Source of the DNA: an uncultured Kroppenstedtia sp.
GTDB taxonomy: Bacteria; Bacillota; Bacilli; Thermoactinomycetales; DSM-45169
Assembly (NCBI GenBank): GCA_959600065.1
Contig: CAUGKZ010000030.1
Coordinates: 1 to 10,344 of the forward strand
Length of the DNA stretch: 10,344 nt
Direction of reading: 5' to 3'
Under the pieces are notes generated by a model. It did no database searches, was not told where the DNA came from, and saw only the letters and a program-made list of their open reading frames with translations. How positions within the stretch are numbered: position 1 is the stretch's first letter; each line of letters opens with the position of its first letter. Shown here in pieces: positions 7,264 through 10,344 of the stretch. The translations under genes were made by a program, and so were the position numbers.

Positions 7264-7707
7264 CTACTTGATTTCAAGATGGAGAAGCGAGAGGTGCTTG
7301 GTCATCTCCCGCACTTCCTCTTCGGAAAAACCGGACAGCACTTGAGACAAGTAGGACCGACGGGCCTCCATCACATCTTCGATGATCTCTTTTCCCTTCT
7401 GCAACAGTTGGATCCGTACCACCCGCCGGTCCCGGTTATCACGAATTCGATCCACCAACTCGTTTTTTTCCATCCGATCCACCAAATCAGTCATCGTACT
7501 GCATGCCAGATACATCTTCTGACTTAGATCACCGATGGTCATGTCCCCTTCATCATTTAGCAACAATAAAGCGGTGAATTGTGGAGGAGTGATCGGGAAT
7601 TCATTGAGAATCTCCCGACCTTTTCGTTTCACTACTGTACTGATCTCTCTGAGCAAGCATTCAATTTCGGCCACCAGCTCTTTTGACAAACCCGCTTGAT
7701 TATCCAT
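7264..7707 (-). CDS. ysmB: MarR-family regulator, YsmB type
   Basis: A 147-residue winged-helix regulator. The core ITPPQFTALLLLNDEG begins the DNA-binding part, followed by the helix-turn-helix MTIGDLSQKMYLACSTMTDLV (about residues 56-76). The wing has DNRDRRVVRI, the D-x-R-x-x-R pattern typical of MarR proteins. Long helices at both ends form the dimer interface. It closely resembles B. subtilis YsmB as I recall it (for instance the block MYLACST-TDLVDRME), and lies in the same place beside racE; its targets and ligand are unknown to me. The longest frame starts far upstream, but I chose ATG 7705-7707, preceded by AAAGGGG with 9 bases of spacing and giving the YsmB length. A short inverted repeat near its predicted start site could be an autoregulatory operator. 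Confidence 0.9.
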   Translation of the reverse strand: MDNQAGLSKELVAEIECLLREISTVVKRKGREILNEFPITPPQFTALLLLNDEGDMTIGDLSQKMYLACSTMTDLVDRMEKNELVDRIRDNRDRRVVRIQLLQKGKEIIEDVMEARRSYLSQVLSGFSEEEVREMTKHLSLLHLEIK

Positions 7708-7768
7708 TTCCGTTAACCCCTTTAACGGCTCCTTGCCGATCTGTTCCCCCCAAGTTCGCTTGCAACGG

Positions 7769-7818
7769 ATAGGGTCTGTCCTATTCAATATAGTAACGGG
7801 TGAATCCGCCTGACACAA
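7769..7818 (-). promoter_or_regulatory. Candidate promoter and operator of ysmB
   Basis: On the minus strand, -35 TTGTGT (7813-7818) and -10 TACTAT (7790-7795) are separated by 17 bases. The predicted start near 7783 falls on an inverted repeat ATAGG, 6 bases, CCTAT (7769-7784). MarR regulators commonly bind such repeats at their own promoter; binding here is inference. Confidence 0.4.
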
Positions 7819-7982
7819 GTGTGCACAAAAATGGGACAAGAAATCCTCATCCATCCGCCCCAGGACCCTCAACGGATCCAATATCCATATAAAGTCTCAA
7901 GACCGCACGCTCACACCATGATATGATTCTATCATCCCCAACCTTTTCCATCTAACGTTGTCAAGAAAGAACACACTTCTGT

Positions 7983-8240
7983 CAGGGCTGTTGATAAACC
8001 ATAAAGTGGATAACGGGTACGAAACGACCCTTTCACTCTTCCCATTGCCCCCATCGCAAAATATGATTTGAGAGGACGGGGATGGCGGGACGGCTCCGAT
8101 CTCTTGCAAAGAACGCATAGCGAGACCCGGGAGCGGAAAGCGACCCTGGCGAGACTTGTGCCCTATGGGTGCAAAGGCTCTTCATCGCCCCCCATCCCCA
8201 CCTTATTTCCTACCTAAAATATGGCTAATCAACATGCCTA
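7983..8240. mobile_element. MITE-like repeat, copy A (258 bp, longest form)
   Basis: The left end is CAGGGCTGTTGATAAACC. The right end, read on the other strand, is TAGGCATGTTGATTAGCC. These form imperfect terminal inverted repeats around TGTTGAT. It shares blocks with copy B (CGATCTCTTGC; CTTCCCATTGCCCCC; TATTTCCTACCT) and with copy C (ATAGCGAGACC then GGGAGCGGAA, ending GGCGAGACT). It contains no believable gene: minus-strand readings in A and B share a peptide stretch, but the differences fall freely at all codon positions. No clear target duplication was seen. It sits directly upstream of nat, ending 31 bases before its ribosome binding site. Confidence 0.7.
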
Positions 8241-8283
8241 CGTTTCTATATCAATATTTATCCCCCCACAAGGAGGGAACCTC

Positions 8284-9033
8284 ATGGATGTATCCACTTA
8301 CCTTCACCGGATCGGGATCTCTACCGTCAGCCATCCGGATCGACGATTTCTCTCCCGGCTGCAGGAGAACCATCTGCTCCATATTCCCTTTGAAAATCTG
8401 GATATCTCTCTTCACCGACCGATTCGCTTATCATTGCCCCAAGTTTATGAAAAAGTGGTGGAGCGGGGCCGGGGCGGCTTTTGTTATGAACTGAACGGAT
8501 TGTTCCAATGGCTCTTACAGGAGTGCGGATTTCATACGAGTCTTATCTCCGCTCGCGTGCGGGAGGCAGATGGTTCCTTCGGTCCCGAATTTGATCATTT
8601 GGCTGTGTTGGTCTTATTGGAAATACCTTATGTGGTGGATGTGGGTTTCGGTGACTCCTGTCGACATCCACTGCCTTTAACCGGGGATGAGGTGGAAGAC
8701 ATCAGCGGTCGTTACAGGGTGGTGGCAACGGATGATGGAGAAGGCTATGTCCTGCAAAGAAGGATAGAAGGCCATTGGATGACAGAATATCGTTTTACAA
8801 CTCTCCCCTATAAATTACAAGACTTCACCTCCATGTGCCAGCATCACCAAACCTCCCCTGCATCCACGTTTACACAGAAAAAGATGTGCTCCATCGCCAC
8901 TGAGCAGGGAAGGATCACACTCACTCAGGATTTTTTGACTATCGCCCGGGACGGGGCCAAACAGAAACACCCGGTTACATCGGACCAGCAGTTTCATGAC
9001 AAGCTCCTGCGTTATTTTAGAATAAAGTTGTGA
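8284..9033 (+). CDS. nat: Arylamine N-acetyltransferase
   Basis: This 249-residue enzyme moves an acetyl group from acetyl-CoA to arylamines, hydrazines or similar acceptors. The catalytic triad can be read: Cys67 in RGRGGFCYELN, His105 in DHLAVLV, Asp119 in VDVGFGDS. The N-terminal block HLLHIPFENLDI is also typical. The C-terminal third is shorter than in some family members but the core is complete. The start is ATG 8284-8286, behind AAGGAGGG with about 7 bases of spacing; a longer in-frame start at 8221 would begin inside the adjacent repeat element and lacks a site. It is the only long plus-strand gene and converges on gerE. It is not part of the B. subtilis gene order and is bordered by a repeat, which suggests a later insertion. 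The in vivo substrate is unknown. Confidence 0.93.
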   Translation: MDVSTYLHRIGISTVSHPDRRFLSRLQENHLLHIPFENLDISLHRPIRLSLPQVYEKVVERGRGGFCYELNGLFQWLLQECGFHTSLISARVREADGSFGPEFDHLAVLVLLEIPYVVDVGFGDSCRHPLPLTGDEVEDISGRYRVVATDDGEGYVLQRRIEGHWMTEYRFTTLPYKLQDFTSMCQHHQTSPASTFTQKKMCSIATEQGRITLTQDFLTIARDGAKQKHPVTSDQQFHDKLLRYFRIKL

Positions 9034-9070
9034 TGAGTGAATGGGAACAGACACCATCCACCCCACACAT

Positions 9071-9095
9071 AAAAAAACCCTACACTGGTGTAGGG
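9071..9095 (-). terminator. Intrinsic terminator of gerE
   Basis: On the minus strand an 8-bp stem CCCTACAC / GTGTAGGG is followed by seven T residues, 14 bases after the gerE stop. On the plus strand the same stem lies 44 bases after nat and could partly stop that transcript, but it lacks a downstream T-run there. Confidence 0.93.
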
Positions 9096-9108
9096 CAAAG
9101 GGATGGGG

Positions 9109-9330
9109 TTAAATTTTCAATTCACCGAGCCGGACCAACTCCACCACTGCTTGCGACCGTCCTTTCACATTCAACTTCTGCATTACGTTGGAAATATGAT
9201 TTCGGACGGTTTTTTCGCTGATAAAGAGTTGCTGTGCGATCTCTTTGGTCGTCTTGTCCTGCACCAACAGCTCAAACACTTCCCTTTCCCTGTTGGTTAA
9301 CAAAGGCTTCCCTTTCTGGTTGCTCGTCAA
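9109..9330 (-). CDS. gerE: GerE, LuxR-type regulator of late spore coat genes
   Basis: GerE is a small DNA-binding protein that acts with sigma-K late in the mother cell to switch spore coat genes on and off. It is almost only a LuxR/FixJ-type helix-turn-helix: LLTNREREVFELLVQDKTTK, then EIAQQLFISEKTVRNHISNV with the recognition helix around KTVRNHISNVM, then KGRSQAVVEL. It is nearly the same as B. subtilis GerE (74 residues). The frame is open up to a GTG at 9366, but I chose TTG 9328-9330: AAGGAGG lies 10 bases before it, and it gives 73 residues with the B. subtilis spacing to KPLLT. A GTG nine bases further upstream is too close to the ribosome binding site. A strong terminator follows, and a sigma-K-like promoter lies upstream. 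Confidence 0.96.
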   Translation of the reverse strand: MTSNQKGKPLLTNREREVFELLVQDKTTKEIAQQLFISEKTVRNHISNVMQKLNVKGRSQAVVELVRLGELKI

Positions 9331-9389
9331 GTGTGTCACCCCTCCTTGCTCGGGCTCTTGGAACACGAGGGTCAGGGACTCAGTCAGGT

Positions 9390-9417
9390 TATCTTATGAA
9401 CGGGCTTATCACGTGGT
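9390..9417 (-). promoter_or_regulatory. Candidate sigma-K promoter of gerE
   Basis: On the minus strand the -10 is CATAAGATA (9390-9398), a full match to the sigma-K pattern CATAnnnTA. An AC dinucleotide (9416-9417) lies 17 bases upstream, as in the sigma-K -35. This gives a leader of about 50 bases. B. subtilis gerE is transcribed by sigma-K, which agrees. Confidence 0.65.
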
Positions 9418-9634
9418 GCGGTGGCCGACGAAAATTAGGCTGTTGGGGCTCGGGAAAGCTCGTTTATTTCAAGGGTACCCTGTATCCTATGCCTGCCTAA
9501 ATTCGGGGGGACTCTCTCCCGCTTCTCAGGTGGGATCTCCACTACCCTTCCTTCAAGAATATAAAGGGAAATCGTGCAGGAATTACTCTTCTCCAACTTT
9601 TCTGATCTATATGAGGTCTTGGGTTAGTCTATCC
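9418..9634. other. Intergenic stretch without recognised gene
   Basis: Between the gerE promoter and the small-peptide locus I see no gene with a ribosome binding site and a family I recognise. Open frames here have no convincing start and differ in both strands. I see no strong hairpin or repeat shared with the rest of the window. Confidence 0.4.
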
Positions 9635-9649
9635 TACCATGACATGGTA
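9635..9649. promoter_or_regulatory. 15-bp perfect palindrome, possible operator
   Basis: TACCATG-A-CATGGTA, a perfect 7-1-7 inverted repeat. It lies just before the place where the toxin-like transcript would begin (near 9661-9665), overlapping any promoter there. A weak -10-like TATTCA is at 9653-9658, without a good -35. It is a plausible repressor site; the protein is unknown. Confidence 0.4.
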
Positions 9650-9679
9650 ATCTATTCATAGGCAAGAGAGAACGGAAAA

Positions 9680-9721
9680 GCCTCACCGCCTGGGCCGAGT
9701 TTACGGCAAAGGGGGTGAGGC
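9680..9721 (+). promoter_or_regulatory. Stem sequestering the ribosome binding site of the small peptide
   Basis: GCCTCACC (9680-9687) pairs perfectly with GGTGAGGC (9714-9721). The right arm contains part of the ribosome binding site AAGGGGGTGAGG that precedes the ATG at 9724. A small inner GCCG/CGGC pair (9694-9707) may extend the structure. The stem should hold translation low until opened, as in the 5' stem-loop of Fst/par type I toxin messages. Confidence 0.65.
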
Positions 9722-9723
9722 GC

Positions 9724-9819
9724 ATGGAATGGCTTCAGGTAATCGCGGCGTTGCTCGTCGCCCTTGTGGCCGTTGCTCGCTTCTTCCTGGACTGGCAGAG
9801 TTGCCACCGGAAGAAGTAG
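9724..9819 (+). CDS. Small membrane peptide, candidate Fst-like type I toxin
   Basis: A 31-residue ORF too short for usual gene calling. It has a real start context: AAGGGGGTG about 6 bases before ATG. It begins MEWLQ, continues with about 18 hydrophobic residues (VIAALLVALVAVA, Arg19, FFL), and ends DWQSCHRKK. This is a single membrane span with a polar, positively charged tail. The end (F-x-x-W then a basic tail ending KK) resembles Fst-family toxins, which span the membrane and stop growth when overproduced; I base this on pattern, not a search. Support comes from its surroundings: a ribosome-site-blocking stem, a convergent small RNA with a perfect -10 box, and a strong shared hairpin downstream. 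It could instead be an unrelated small membrane protein. Confidence 0.6.
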   Translation: MEWLQVIAALLVALVAVARFFLDWQSCHRKK

Positions 9820-9844
9820 CGTTGACCCCTTGTTTTTGGGCACT

Positions 9845-9925
9845 TAAAAGCCGTAAGTAAAGCTGGCACTTTACCTACGGCCACAGGCCCACGGTGGGGC
9901 TTCCCTGAGCACGTTCTCTCTTGCC
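9845..9925 (-). ncRNA. Candidate convergent antisense/antitoxin RNA
   Basis: A promoter on the minus strand predicts a start near 9922-9925, and a hairpin with a T4 tail predicts an end near 9845, giving about 80 nt. The RNA starts GGCAAGAGAGAACG, identical to the 14 bases at 9661-9674 at the start of the toxin-like transcript on the other strand. It also contains GCCCCACCG, which can pair with the toxin ribosome-binding arm (GGTGAGGC) with one mismatch. In addition it is fully complementary to the 3' part of any toxin transcript that runs past 9845. This layout matches par-type antitoxin RNA II. Confidence 0.55.
9850..9881. terminator. Hairpin between toxin-like ORF and convergent RNA (minus-strand terminator)
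   Basis: GCCGTAAGTAAAG, a 6-base loop, then CTTTACCTACGGC: a 13-bp stem with one mismatch. On the minus strand it is followed by TTTTAAG, a reasonable terminator for the small RNA. On the plus strand it lacks a T-run, so it may fold in the 3' end of the toxin message without ending it. Confidence 0.65.
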
Positions 9926-9928
9926 AAT

Positions 9929-9958
9929 ATTATATACACTTTGTATGGTGATATGCAA
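9929..9958 (-). promoter_or_regulatory. Promoter of the candidate antisense RNA
   Basis: On the minus strand, -35 TTGCAT (9953-9958) and a perfect -10 TATAAT (9929-9934) are separated by 18 bases. It looks stronger than any candidate for the opposing toxin-like transcript, as expected for an antitoxin RNA. Confidence 0.65.
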
Positions 9959-9979
9959 ACAACCAAAAAAAGCTGGCAA

Positions 9980-10252
9980 GATCAATTCCAACTCGGCTTC
10001 TCTCATTTCACGTCTACGAGCAGGGCTGTTGATGAACCCTAAAGTGAATGATAGGAACGAAACGATCCTTTCGTTCTTCCCATTGCCCCCGTCGTAAAAT
10101 ACCGCTTGGGGGGGAGGGCTACGATCTCTTGCCAAGAGCGCAAAGGCGAATCAAAGCCCCACCATCCCAACCCTATTTCCTACCTGAAATAGGGTGAATC
10201 AACACGCCTGATGCATCAGAATGGAAATATGATTTCGGATAGGTTTCAGCTG
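9980..10252 (-). pseudogene. Decayed gerE-like (LuxR-type HTH) fragment split by MITE copy B
   Basis: Positions 10211-10252 read on the minus strand as QLKPIRNHISILMH, which lines up codon by codon with gerE EKTVRNHISNVMQ. The 18 bases TGGAAATATGATTTCGGA are identical in gerE (9189-9206) and here (10222-10239). After copy B, 9980-10020 continues with DVK, a TGA stop, and AELELI, which lines up with gerE NVK-G and AVVELV (GTGAAA is shared). The 42-bp piece exactly fills the gap between copies B and C. The simplest reading is a second GerE-like gene destroyed by repeat insertion and point decay. The second fragment is the weaker part of the case. Confidence 0.5.
10021..10210. mobile_element. 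MITE-like repeat, copy B (190 bp)
   Basis: Its inverted ends are the clearest of the family: CAGGGCTGTTGATGAACCCT on the left and, read on the other strand, CAGGCGTGTTGATTCACCCT on the right. It is collinear with copy A except that it lacks the internal block of about 55 bp that begins with ATAGCGAGACC in A. It contains no gene. A minus-strand open frame through it has no ribosome binding site. Confidence 0.75.
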
Positions 10253-10344
10253 CAGGGCTGTTGATGTACCAGAAAATGGGCGGCGGAAGGGAGTCGTGTG
10301 CTGCCATAGCGAGACCTGGGAGCGGAAGCGACCTTGGCGAGACT
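10253..10344. mobile_element. MITE-like repeat, copy C (cut by window end)
   Basis: It starts CAGGGCTGTTGATGTACC, the same end as copies A and B, and from 10305 matches the copy A block CATAGCGAGACC then GGGAGCGGAA and GGCGAGACT. The A/B block around CTTCCCATTGCCCCC is missing, so this copy has a different internal deletion. Its right end is beyond the window. Confidence 0.65.

Noticed and set aside
7918..7935. ATGATA-6-TATCAT inverted repeat upstream of ysmB
   Set aside because: Short and A/T-rich, far from the predicted promoter; could easily occur by chance.
9652..9843. Minus-strand 63-codon frame antisense to the small membrane peptide
   Set aside because: It has no ribosome binding site, and the peptide ORF on the plus strand has a good one and a clear membrane-span composition.
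9875..10135. Minus-strand open frame through copy B, sharing a peptide stretch (DGGNGK, then FINSP) with a frame at 7897-8118 in copy A
   Set aside because: The shared peptide comes from the repeat DNA itself. Differences between the copies fall at all codon positions, neither frame has a ribosome binding site, and the B copy runs out into unrelated sequence.
1..10344. CRISPR array
   Set aside because: No regularly spaced identical repeats with unique spacers; the repeats at 7983-10344 are few, long and have inverted ends.

Overview
The window looks like the chromosome of an endospore-forming Firmicute. Two sporulation genes (gerM, gerE) sit in the order known from Bacillus subtilis: gerE, ysmB, racE/murI, gerM, rph, ysnA/rdgB, ysnB, tig, clpX. 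Differences from B. subtilis are clpP lying between tig and clpX, an arylamine N-acetyltransferase gene between gerE and ysmB, and frequent TTG and GTG starts. A member of Thermoactinomycetaceae or a close relative is plausible, but this is inferred from content and not proven.

Region 1 to 2136 (all minus strand) is a proteostasis block: the 5' end of clpX, then clpP and tig. Region 2137 to 2861 holds the tig promoter and a tRNA-Arg(UCU) gene with its own promoter and terminator. Its anticodon is split by a 309-nt group I intron whose core helices (P1 to P4, P6 to P9) can be folded by eye. Region 2862 to 4777 is an rph, rdgB, ysnB operon: RNA 3' processing, nucleotide-pool cleansing and a phosphoesterase. 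Next come gerM, with a candidate sigma-E promoter and its own terminator, murI/racE with a strong terminator, and a YsmB-type MarR regulator.

Region 7708 to 10344 is the accessory end. It has three copies of a short inverted-repeat-bounded element (MITE-like) at 7983-8240, 10021-10210 and 10253 onward. A plus-strand nat gene converges on gerE, and gerE has a near-ideal sigma-K promoter. An unannotated locus at 9635 to 9958 looks like a type I toxin-antitoxin module. It has a 31-codon membrane peptide ORF with a hairpin-sequestered ribosome binding site and a convergent small RNA, and the two RNAs have near-identical 5' leaders. Between and beside the last two repeat copies lie fragments resembling a decayed second gerE-like gene.

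The most notable items are the tRNA-Arg intron, the toxin-antitoxin-like locus with its inverted leader duplication, the modular repeat family, and the gerE-like relic. All secondary structures and promoters were found by eye, with no database search or folding program.
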